34,079 nt of DNA from a virus: the IMG/VR virus record IMGVR_UViG_3300047494_000016, positions 1 to 34,079 of that record; one strand, 5' to 3'. The position numbers and the translations under genes are program-made. Positions 1 to 7,600 of this stretch are shown here, piece after piece (the stretch's first letter is position 1; each line of letters begins with the position of its first letter). A model generated the notes under the pieces. The model was not told the DNA's origin and did not search any database. It worked only from the letters and a program-made list of their open reading frames with translations.

Positions 1-105
1 CGTGACCTGCACAATGGAGGACATGCCGCAGTTTGCCGCGTCAATGGCGGAAATGCAGGCAAGGCGCATCTGGCCGTTCAACCAGTAGGTCGCCTGGTTC
101 GTCAT
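1..105 (-). CDS. NinB-like recombination protein, N-terminal fragment (runs off window)
   Basis: Thirty-five codons are visible, starting with ATG at 105 and open through base 1. The start overlaps the stop of the endolysin gene in an ATGA junction, so the two are probably translated together. The fragment (MTNQATYWLNGQ..., then ACISAIDAANCGMSSIVQVT) has the pattern of NinB-family N-termini: a short beta strand, a helix with AI-DAA, then GM--IVQV just before the family's TRS-DQN motif, which would lie outside the window. NinB proteins bind single-stranded DNA and act in lambda-type recombination. The family call rests on a short stretch and is tentative. Finding it after the lysis genes suggests that a new module starts beyond the left edge. 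Confidence 0.45.
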   Translation of the reverse strand, partial: MTNQATYWLNGQMRLACISAIDAANCGMSSIVQVT

Positions 106-518
106 CCCAGCGGGTTGACCTCCCCGTAAGCCAGCACGGCCGCCTGGGCCAGCGCCTTATACTGCGCGCTGGCAGTGTGCAAATTACCGCCGGCGCCCAC
201 GTTGTAGCGCAGGAACGCCGCGCCCCAGCCGCCGCCCAAATGGCTGCGCAACCCTGCCAACGCCTTACCTGCCCAGATCGTGGCTTTCGTCGGATCGAGC
301 AAATCGGCCGCCGACATCGCAGGGACACCAAAACCGAAATTGGCACCGTCCTTTGGCCGAACCTGAAACACGCCAATGGCGGCATCCTCCGGCAGATCGG
401 AAACCGCGGCGGGATTAAATCCGCTTTCGATCTCCGCCTGCCGAAGCATCAGCCACGTCGGCGGCTCACTTTCCTCGGCCGCAGCAAACACCGCGGCGCG
501 GATTTCCGCGTAGGTCAC
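102..518 (-). CDS. Lytic transglycosylase-type endolysin
   Basis: 138 residues. It probably cleaves the peptidoglycan glycan strand to release virions. The lysozyme/SLT fold is suggested by E31 in an ESGFNP motif near the N-terminus (the usual position of the catalytic glutamate), by AIGVFQVRP at about 47-55 (compare the G-FQ/GLMQ motif of SLT domains), and by RYNVGAGG around 103-110 (compare YN-G-G). There is no signal peptide, so export would depend on the holin. The start is GTG at 518, overlapping the stop of the preceding small gene as GTGA. It is the last gene of the lysis cluster. The short length and position favour an endolysin over a virion transglycosylase; the phage also has a separate virion one at 9905-12205. 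Confidence 0.75.
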   Translation of the reverse strand: MTYAEIRAAVFAAAEESEPPTWLMLRQAEIESGFNPAAVSDLPEDAAIGVFQVRPKDGANFGFGVPAMSAADLLDPTKATIWAGKALAGLRSHLGGGWGAAFLRYNVGAGGNLHTASAQYKALAQAAVLAYGEVNPLG

Positions 519-727
519 AAAGCTGGCTGCGCGTTCTGCAGCGCGATGTGCGCGGCCACCTGGTCGGCATCCAGCGCGGCTTGCTGGCTGGCCGTGATGG
601 CGTTCGGATCCTTGATCCAGGCGATTGCTGCCTCGCCGGCGGAGACAAGCTCGGGGATGACCGCCTGGCCAAGGCTGACGGCCTGGCTGATAGCCGAGAG
701 GATGGCAGTGATGGTGAGCGGATTCAT
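515..727 (-). CDS. Small phage protein of unknown function in the lysis cluster
   Basis: 70 residues from ATG at 727, preceded by AAGGA about ten bases upstream. An in-frame upstream start at 751 lies in the preceding gene and is less likely. The N-terminal half (MNPLTITAILSAISQAV...) is a hydrophobic or amphipathic helix. The rest is helical and rich in alanine and glutamine (ASQQAALDADQVAAHIALQNA). It lies between the lipoprotein and the endolysin, overlapping the latter by four bases. Small proteins of this build are frequent in phage lysis cassettes. A secondary holin or antiholin is possible, but no function can be assigned. Confidence 0.7.
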   Translation of the reverse strand: MNPLTITAILSAISQAVSLGQAVIPELVSAGEAAIAWIKDPNAITASQQAALDADQVAAHIALQNAQPAL

Positions 728-740
728 GGCGGGCGGTTCC

Positions 741-1079
741 TTACTGAGCAACAGGCGTTGCTGGAATGGCCGCGGTAAGCGCGGCGATGTCAGCCAGCAC
801 CACGGACAACGTGACGCTGCCGGCTTTCATCTTGGCGAGATCAGCGACGGCGGTGTTGTCGGCCGCTTTGATCTGCGCGCTGATAGCGGCGCTCGAGCAG
901 ATGAGCTGGCCACCCGAGGCGCACAGCGGCAGCGTCACGTAATTCGTGGCTGCCTTCTCCGCACCGGTCAGGGCAGTTTCCGCGGCGGCGGTGCTGTTGT
1001 CGTAGGTGGTCTGCACCGACGCCGTGCTGCCACAGCCGGCGAGGGCGAGGATGGGTAGAACTAAGAGCAACTTGCGCAT
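741..1079 (-). CDS. Phage lipoprotein, candidate outer-membrane spanin subunit
   Basis: 112 residues with a type II signal peptide: MRKLLLVLPI followed by lipobox LALAGC, so the lipidated cysteine would be C16. Serine follows the conserved GS after the cysteine, not aspartate at +2, consistent with sorting to the outer membrane. The mature part is alanine-rich and helical with two further cysteines in the middle (LC-SGGQLIC). ATG at 1079 has AAGGA upstream. It sits between the holin candidate and the small protein before the endolysin. A lipoprotein in this position usually serves as an o-spanin; the partner may be the membrane-anchored coiled-coil protein at 1370-1720. It is longer than lambda Rz1 and not proline-rich, so a superinfection-exclusion lipoprotein is an alternative. 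Confidence 0.7.
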   Translation of the reverse strand: MRKLLLVLPILALAGCGSTASVQTTYDNSTAAAETALTGAEKAATNYVTLPLCASGGQLICSSAAISAQIKAADNTAVADLAKMKAGSVTLSVVLADIAALTAAIPATPVAQ

Positions 1080-1088
1080 GATGGGTCC

Positions 1089-1355
1089 TTACTTGCTGAT
1101 GGTCGGGGAAACGAGCGCCGCATCAGCGGCCTGCACGCGGATCGCCGTGATGGGCGAGTGCGTCCAAAGCGCAAGCTCGGCAACCACGATTGCGGACAGC
1201 ACGGCCATCCAGCCGGCCTTGTCCAGCGGCAGACCATGATTGCCGATGACGCCGGCTGCGGCACCTGCTGCGGCGGCAACGGCGGATTTCAGCCAAGCAG
1301 TAATTGCCGGGCTGAACGTGGTCAGGGCGGCGGCTGGCGTCGATGAAATGTCCAT
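1089..1355 (-). CDS. Putative holin
   Basis: 88 residues with two hydrophobic segments: about 19-38 (WLKSAVAAAAGAAAGVIG) and about 47-64 (AGWMAVLSAIVVAELALW). They are joined by a short loop (NHGLPLDKA), and the C-terminus is short and polar. Two membrane helices and this size fit class II holins, which permeabilise the inner membrane to let the endolysin out. Its neighbours are a coiled-coil membrane protein upstream and a lipoprotein and endolysin downstream, which supports a lysis role. The start codon ATG at 1355 follows AAGGAACC. No family was recognised by sequence; the call rests on topology and context. Confidence 0.6.
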   Translation of the reverse strand: MDISSTPAAALTTFSPAITAWLKSAVAAAAGAAAGVIGNHGLPLDKAGWMAVLSAIVVAELALWTHSPITAIRVQAADAALVSPTISK

Positions 1356-1369
1356 TGCTCGGGTTCCTT

Positions 1370-1720
1370 TCAGTGAACGATGCTAGGCGAGGCACGCACG
1401 CTGGTGCGCTGCCCCATTTCGTAATCCAGGTGGTCAAGATGACGCTGTATCTCGGCAAACTGCTCGGACACCTGATTGCGCCAGTTCGATTGCTGGTCTG
1501 ACTCGTGATCGCGCCACACTCGAACTTCGCCCATGGAAGTCCGCAGATCGGTGATCGCCTCGCGCTGCTGCACAATTTCGCTGCGCATGTTGGCAAACTG
1601 CGTGACGGCCACACCGCTGGACCACATGAACCCGCCAAGCATGCCAATCATCACCAGCACATGGCCGATGTTGAACTGCCAGAAATGGTTTTTTTCAGAT
1701 GTGTCCATTAAATCGCTCAT
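1370..1720 (-). CDS. Membrane-anchored coiled-coil protein, candidate inner-membrane spanin
   Basis: 116 residues from ATG at 1720, which overlaps the tail-fibre stop as ATGA. This is preferred over an in-frame start at 1744 inside the fibre gene. A single membrane segment lies at about 18-38 (GHVLVMIGMLGGFMWSSGVA). After it comes a long polar helix to about residue 105 (MRSEIVQQREAITDLR...VSEQFAEIQRHLDHL) with heptad-like spacing. One N-terminal anchor plus a periplasmic coiled coil is the architecture of i-spanins (Rz). The lipoprotein two genes downstream could be its partner. Unlike classical Rz/Rz1 pairs the two genes do not overlap, and the holin candidate lies between them. A tail-associated membrane protein remains possible. 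Confidence 0.65.
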   Translation of the reverse strand: MSDLMDTSEKNHFWQFNIGHVLVMIGMLGGFMWSSGVAVTQFANMRSEIVQQREAITDLRTSMGEVRVWRDHESDQQSNWRNQVSEQFAEIQRHLDHLDYEMGQRTSVRASPSIVH

Positions 1721-4644
1721 GGTGTGGTTATCGTCATGCCCCAAAGGTTGACCGCGCCGTTTGTCCCGGCAACAGTGATCAAATCGTATAAGGCAAAACC
1801 AACATAGTTAGGACCTGTTCCAATGAAAGTCGCTAAAGCTTCAGTGTAATAAAGTATGAAAGAGTTATCATCCAAAGGATCGCCCGAAGCGTAGAAGTAA
1901 AGATTGGTCCCGTCGTTTTTCACGCGCAAAGTTATAGGGTTTTGTAGAAAGGCCATCTGCGGATTGCTGTCGTTGTTGACCGTGGCGCTAAGCGTCCCGC
2001 CACTGCTTAATCCAGTCCAGCGCCCAACGTGGAAATTGGCCGGGTTGGATGACGGATATCCCGTCATGTGCATGGTGAAATCTATAAAGTTTCCGGTTGA
2101 CGTGTTGGCCACAATCAATCCGTTGTAATTGCTATCGTCCGCACGCCCTTCCATGGAGAGCATGAACGTTGCCGTCCATGTGCTGCCTACTGTGGTCGGG
2201 TCTTTTCCTGCGCAATGCCATTGCGCGTTACCAGACGATCGCAATTTTATTGGTCCGCCTGTCACATCCGTGAAGGTGGGTGTCACCGCGCCGCCGTTGC
2301 TGGTGGTGTTGAACTTCGTAAGTGACGAAAGCGTAGGCCTGTTCCACGATCCTGTAGAAAAGAACGTGCCCCACCCTGGCGCATAAAGCGCACCCCCGCC
2401 TCCGCTGCTGCCTGCCGTCAGCGTGCCTGCGGTCAGTGTCAGCCCGGTGCTGACCACCACGGCTGTGGCGGTGCCGCCGCTATTCGAGCCGAGAAGCTGC
2501 GCGCTCGTGGGAAGAGAGGCGCCGCCCGATGCGGTCAGCGTTCCGGCTGAAAGCGTCAGGCCACTGCCCAGAACCGCTGCGGAAAGGCTGCTGCCTGTGG
2601 ACAGCACAACACCAGCCCCCGGCACCGCAACTCCAGCAGCGGACAGCGTGCCGGCAGAATAGGTGAGGTTGCTCCCCACGATAACGGTGCCCAGCGTCGT
2701 CCCATTGCTGGACACCAGCCCGGCCGAGGGCGCAGCCACCCCGGCAGCATTCAAGATCGTGCCGGTCACAGACAAGTTGGTGCCAAGCGCCAGCGCGGTC
2801 GCGGTGCCGCCCGAATTCGTAGCCAGCAGCGCGGCGGACGCGGGCAGCGCGCCGGCGGCCGAGGACAGCGTGCCGCTCGCCAACACAAACCCGGTGCCGA
2901 GCTGCACCGCCGTTGGCGTCCCGCCGCTGTTGGACCCAAGCAGCGGGGCGTTGGCCGGGATGGCTGCCCCCGAAACGCTGATCGTGCCGGCCGCCGAATT
3001 GAGGCCGGACCCCAGCACCAGCGGCGTCAGGGTGGTGCCGACGCTGGACAGCAACGCCGCATTGTTCGGCACGGTCGCCGCCGTCGCCGAGAGCGTGCCG
3101 CCCGAGGACGCCAAGCCTGCGCCGAGCGCCAGCGCCGTGGCGGTCCCGCCGCTATTCGTTGCCAGAACCGCGGCGCTCGCCGGCAGGGCGGCAGAAGACG
3201 TGTTCAGCGTCCCACCCGAGGACACCAGCCCCGACCCCAGCGCGAGCGCCGTGGCGGTGCCCCCGCTGTTTGTGGCCAGCACCTGCGCGCTGACCGGCAG
3301 CGCCGCGCTCGCCGCGCTCAGCGTCCCGCCGGCGGAGATCAGGCCGGCGCCGATCGTCACGGTCTGAATGGTGCCGCTGGCGTTGCTCGACAGCAGCGCG
3401 CCGTTGGGTGGGATCGTCGCGGACGCGGCCGTCAGCGTGCCGGCGGTGATGGCCAGCCCAGTGCCAAGCGCCACCGATTTGAAAATCCCGGTCGGATCGG
3501 TGGCCACCAGCGGTGCGTTCGCAGGCGGGGCGTTGGCGGCAATCGTCAGGGTGCCGATGGATGCGCCGCTCGACAGCGAGCCGGTGATCGAAAGGCCCGC
3601 GCCGAGGGCAAGAGGTTTGAAAAAGCCCTGCGCCGATGTGCCGATGATCGGTGCCGCGCTCTGCGCTATCACGGACAAGATACCGCCGCTCAGGCCCAGC
3701 TTGGTGCCCACCGTCACGGCGGTCGCGGTCCCGCCGCTATTGGTGCTCAGCAGCGCCGCATTGGCAGGCAGGGACGCGGATGTGGCCGTGATCGTGCCGC
3801 CGCCAATCGCCAGCCCTGCCCCGAGCGACAGCATGCCGATCGTGCCGCCGGAGCTGTTGAGCAAGGAGGCGTTCGGCGGGAACGTGGTGGCCGTCGCGGT
3901 CAGGGTGGTACCGGACAGCGCCAGGCCGGCGCCGAGGGAAACCTGCACCGCGTTGCTGTTCACGTCCGCGCCGAGCAACGCCGAGTTTGGCGGCAGGGCG
4001 GCGGCCGAGGCGGACAGTGTGCCCCCTGTTTCCGAAAGACCAGCACCCAGGGCGATGCTCACCAGGGATCCGGCGGAACTCGACCCCAGCAGCGGCGCGC
4101 TCGCCGGCACCGTGCCCGTGCCGCCCCCGCCCCCGCTGCCGCTCGCCGGGAAAAGCGCGAAATTGCCGTTGCCGTCGAACCCGGTCACCTGGTTGGCGCG
4201 CAACGGCGCCCCGGGCAGCATCATCGTGCCCGTGGCCGGATCGCCAGGCGGCAAGGTAATCGACCGCATGCCTACGTCGGTTAGCTGCTGATCCACCATC
4301 GTCAGGCGATCGAACTCATCCGTCACGATGACAGGCTGGAAATCATCCTGATTGTTGATCGTCACCGTCTGGGTTGGTTGGACGTAGCGCCACACGCGCA
4401 CGCTCGAACCCACGGGCGCCGGCACGCCATAGGGCGCGAATGACACATAGCCCCCGGGGGCCGGATCGCCGGGATTCAGTGTGACGGTGAAATCCGTGGG
4501 CGGGAAGAACGCCACGTTGCCGTTCGGGTCCTGATAGACCACGGCCACGTCGGCAGTTTGCTGCACGGCGAACGAGAACTGGAAGATCGTGGTGGCACCG
4601 TCGCCGGCAAACGCCGCATAGATGCTCAGCGTCTCGACAGCCAT
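1717..4644 (-). CDS. Tail fibre / receptor-binding protein with tandem repeats
   Basis: 975 residues, strong ribosome site (GAGGAGG) before ATG at 4644. Residues 1-160 form an N-terminal attachment domain like those of podovirus tail fibres (DGATTIFQFSFAV near the start, then FTVTLNPGDP-GGYVSF). A glycine-rich linker follows at about 168-176. Residues 178-748 hold about 15 degenerate units of 35-38 residues with consensus LP-SA-LL-TNSGGTATAL-LG-GL---GGTLSA, likely a beta-helical or triple-spiral shaft. Residues 750-975 are a different, probably beta-sandwich tip (aromatic-rich, e.g. LYAPGWGTFFSTGSW) that would contact the receptor. The tip is encoded by more AT-rich DNA than the shaft, a sign of exchange. 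It is last of the virion genes and directly upstream of lysis. Confidence 0.85.
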   Translation of the reverse strand: MAVETLSIYAAFAGDGATTIFQFSFAVQQTADVAVVYQDPNGNVAFFPPTDFTVTLNPGDPAPGGYVSFAPYGVPAPVGSSVRVWRYVQPTQTVTINNQDDFQPVIVTDEFDRLTMVDQQLTDVGMRSITLPPGDPATGTMMLPGAPLRANQVTGFDGNGNFALFPASGSGGGGGTGTVPASAPLLGSSSAGSLVSIALGAGLSETGGTLSASAAALPPNSALLGADVNSNAVQVSLGAGLALSGTTLTATATTFPPNASLLNSSGGTIGMLSLGAGLAIGGGTITATSASLPANAALLSTNSGGTATAVTVGTKLGLSGGILSVIAQSAAPIIGTSAQGFFKPLALGAGLSITGSLSSGASIGTLTIAANAPPANAPLVATDPTGIFKSVALGTGLAITAGTLTAASATIPPNGALLSSNASGTIQTVTIGAGLISAGGTLSAASAALPVSAQVLATNSGGTATALALGSGLVSSGGTLNTSSAALPASAAVLATNSGGTATALALGAGLASSGGTLSATAATVPNNAALLSSVGTTLTPLVLGSGLNSAAGTISVSGAAIPANAPLLGSNSGGTPTAVQLGTGFVLASGTLSSAAGALPASAALLATNSGGTATALALGTNLSVTGTILNAAGVAAPSAGLVSSNGTTLGTVIVGSNLTYSAGTLSAAGVAVPGAGVVLSTGSSLSAAVLGSGLTLSAGTLTASGGASLPTSAQLLGSNSGGTATAVVVSTGLTLTAGTLTAGSSGGGGALYAPGWGTFFSTGSWNRPTLSSLTKFNTTSNGGAVTPTFTDVTGGPIKLRSSGNAQWHCAGKDPTTVGSTWTATFMLSMEGRADDSNYNGLIVANTSTGNFIDFTMHMTGYPSSNPANFHVGRWTGLSSGGTLSATVNNDSNPQMAFLQNPITLRVKNDGTNLYFYASGDPLDDNSFILYYTEALATFIGTGPNYVGFALYDLITVAGTNGAVNLWGMTITTP
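2400..4110 (-). repeat. About 15 tandem repeats coding for the fibre shaft
   Basis: Within the tail-fibre gene, a unit of roughly 105-114 bases recurs about 15 times. On the plus strand its hallmarks are GTGCCGCC-CTATT or close variants (coding for NSGGTA) and CAGCGTGCC (coding for GTLS). The best-conserved units are at about 2730-3330, where four units share ATNSGGTATALALG almost exactly. Units at about 3480-3720 are the most diverged. Such arrays can change copy number by recombination or slippage, altering fibre length. Confidence 0.8.
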
Positions 4645-4677
4645 CCCGCCCTCCTCGTGCGGGCGACATGGCCTCAG

Positions 4678-4695
4678 TTATTCCGGGTGTTTCAA
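4678..4695 (-). promoter_or_regulatory. Conserved late-gene element, copy 1 (before tail fibre)
   Basis: On the minus strand this reads TTGAAACACCCGGAATAA. It is identical over 18 bases to the copy at 24581-24598 and over 16 bases to that at 20699-20714. It lies in the 54-base gap between the 1734-residue virion protein and the tail fibre, 34-51 bases before the fibre start codon. TTGAAA resembles a sigma-70 -35 box, but the -10 position here (GCCATG) is poor, so this copy would need an activator, or may act as an operator or processing site. Confidence 0.6.
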
Positions 4696-4698
4696 CGC

Positions 4699-7600
4699 TC
4701 AGTGCGCGAGCGCGGCGCGGCCTTCCTGAAGAAACGCGCGCTTGTTCGCCACCGCCTGCTGGATGATCTGCGGGTTCTGCATCTTCACCAATTCGCCAGC
4801 CGCGCGGCGCGATGCCTCCATGGTTTGCGTGATCACCTTCGTCTGCGCGCCTTCCGGCAGCGCCGAGAAACCCGGCGTGCCGATCAGCGCATTTAGCCGC
4901 ATCTTCGCCATCTGCCCGCCTACGCGCGCATAGTCGTCGTATTGCTTGTCGGTGAGCTGCACGCCCACCAGCTTGCGCTCCGGCATGGACGGAAACAGGT
5001 TCAGGTTGAGCATGGTCTGGTTGACCGGATCGGACCCCGCCCGCTTTTCCGCAATGGAGGTGAGGCCGTCGAAACCCAGATCCGTGGCGTTCGGCATCGG
5101 CTGACCCCAAATGTCCCGCCGCGGCATCAGCGTTTCGGACAGGCCCGGCACCTTGGATTTGATCGTGTCCATCAGCGTGCGCGCCTCACGCGCGTAGGGA
5201 TCGGCCGCGCGCGCTACCTGCGCCATGCCGGTCGAGAACGGGATCAGCGTGGAAAGCTGGTTTTGCACATACCGCGCGCCATAGCGGTCCGAATCCTCGA
5301 TCGCCTGCAGAAGCTCAGCCGGACCGCGCATGAACGACTCATCCAGCAGGCTTTTGGCCAAAGAACTCACCAACAGATTGCCGACGTGGCCAATGTCCTT
5401 CTGCTGCATTTCCGCGCCAACATCGTGCATGTCGGCGGCCACGCCCATCACCATGGCGAGCGGCCCCAGGCGGTGATAGGCGTACCACGTGTTGCCGATA
5501 CGCACGCTGTAGGGCTGGTTGCCGGCCAGCTTCCACATCGCGGCCTGCTTCGGATCGGTCGGGCCGCCGCCGGTGATCATGCCCTGCGCAGCCAAACCAA
5601 CCACCGTCGCGCCCAAGGCAGACCCTACGGAAATCCGCGCCATCTGATTGTCCCGCGCAATCGGTCCGTTCTTGCCCATAAGGTTTTCCCGGATGCCCTG
5701 ATCCAGCAAGCCGAGCGGCGACCGTTCCATCAGCGCCTGGCTCATCACGTTGCTGCCGATCTTCACGAACGGGTCGATCAGCTTGAGCAGCGGAAAGCCC
5801 TTCACGATCGGGGTGTTGATCAGGTCCGCCACCTTCTGGGTGATCGGTCCGCCGCTGTTCATCAGGGTTTGGTCGGTTGCGGCTGCCCGCGCCGCCTCCA
5901 TCATTTCCGGCGGCGGATTCGCGGTCAGGTCCGCCACGCGCGCCGACATGGCGGTGTCGTCCAGCCCCTCGGTGAGCGCCTGCCGATAGGCAAGCTGCGC
6001 GATGCTCTGCTCGTAGCCGATGGCGCGGAAATAGGAATGGATCGTCGCCACCCCGCGGGACGGCAGCCGCACAACCTGCCCCACCACGCCAGGAATGGCT
6101 GTCCGTGGCGTCTGCTGCGCCAGGAACGACGCCTGCGCGCCCGCCTCGCCCTCGCCAGGCAGCTCCGTGGTCAGGCCCGTCTTGGCTGCCTTCCACGCGG
6201 CCCGCACGCCGTCGCGCTGGCCCTTCATCAGCGCGTAGAGTTGCGCCTGGACCTCGCCCGCATAAACCCGCGCGCCCTCGTCCCCCAGGCCGCGGCGGAT
6301 GGCGCCGATTGCCGATGCCACGGCTGTCTCCGGCACCGCCTTCCAAACGGCCAGCATGGCGTTGCCGATGGCGTAGGTGGTGTGCGTGGCCGGGCCGCTG
6401 ATCAGCCCGTTGATCCAATACTCGAGCGCCATGTCCCCGAACGTCGGCTTGGCGCTGTCCTGCAGATATTTCGACACCTGCTGCGGGGTTTCCAGCAGCA
6501 TTCCCGCCCGGGCTTCCCGCCGCATCTGGTTGAGCGTCCGCCCCGTCGCGACCTGGAGGAAATCGCCCAGCGCCTTCGTCTGCTCGCCTTCCTGCCCGAT
6601 GGACCGGAACGCTCGCAGCGCGCGGCCGGCCTCCGCGGTGATGCCGCTCACCTGCTCCTGGATCATCAAATGCCGCTGGCGCGCCTCGGCATACGCCATC
6701 ACGTCCGCATCCGATCCATTCGCCGCCTTGGCCATCGCATCACGCACGGACTGCGCGGACTCAATCAGCAGCTTGCGGGCGGCCATCACCTGTTCCGCGT
6801 TGAACGCTTCGCCAATCTTCCGGGCATTCAAATCCTGCGGGCGCATGCCCAGCGCGTCGGCCAGGTCCAGCACCTGCGCGTCTGACACCACGCCGCGGCG
6901 CGCGGTCTGAAAATCATCGTTCTGGGTAGCCGTCTCCCGGATGACGGCATTCACGTCTTCCGGCTGATTGAGGTTGTCCAGCCGGATGTTGCCGGCCTTG
7001 TCGATCAGTCCATCGTCGGACCGGCTGAAGGGGGTAGCGGGGCTTGCGGTGTCGCCTGGCCCGGCTGTCCGCTCACCACCGGCTGATCCTCCGGCGCCTG
7101 CGTCTGTCTCCTGAGCAACGCGGCTTGCAGCCCCAGGGATACCTCCGCGTGGTCCGCCGCCTGCTTCGCTATGTCCCTCACGTCCTGCGGCAGCTGCGGC
7201 ATCTGCGCCATCCGCATCGCCTTGTCCCGCTGGTCGAGCAGCGTTCTCCTGTCCAAACCCACTTTCCAGATCCTCCAGGGAGCGCGGGCCATTGATGCCA
7301 TAGAACTCGTCGGAATTGTAATCAATATTGTGGCCCTCGGCCCACGCTTTCGCTTCCGCCGCAGCCTCGTCAAACTGCTCGGAATGCGCCGCGTCCTGCT
7401 TTGCGACCTCGGCCTTCACGGCCTCCGGCGATAGCTTGGCCGTCACTTCGTCAAAAAACTGCTCCCGCGTCTTGCCCTTCGTGTCGATGCCGTGCTCATG
7501 GGCCAGCCGGTCGATCTCGTTATTCGTCGCCAGGGCCTCGTGGTATGCCGTGACGCGATCCTGCTCCGCATCGGAGTAGCGCGGCGCGTGGCCTTTCACG

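Noticed and set aside
1717-4644. Diversity-generating retroelement, as in Bordetella phage BPP-1
   Set aside because: No reverse transcriptase, Avd-like gene or template/variable repeat pair is visible. The fibre tip is not followed by a near-copy of itself.
4942-6885. Long plus-strand ORF (647 codons), and similar ones at 8380-9945 and 21724-23679
   Set aside because: They are antisense to well-supported minus-strand genes, have Arg/His/Pro-rich compositions typical of GC-rich shadow frames, and show no recognisable domain.
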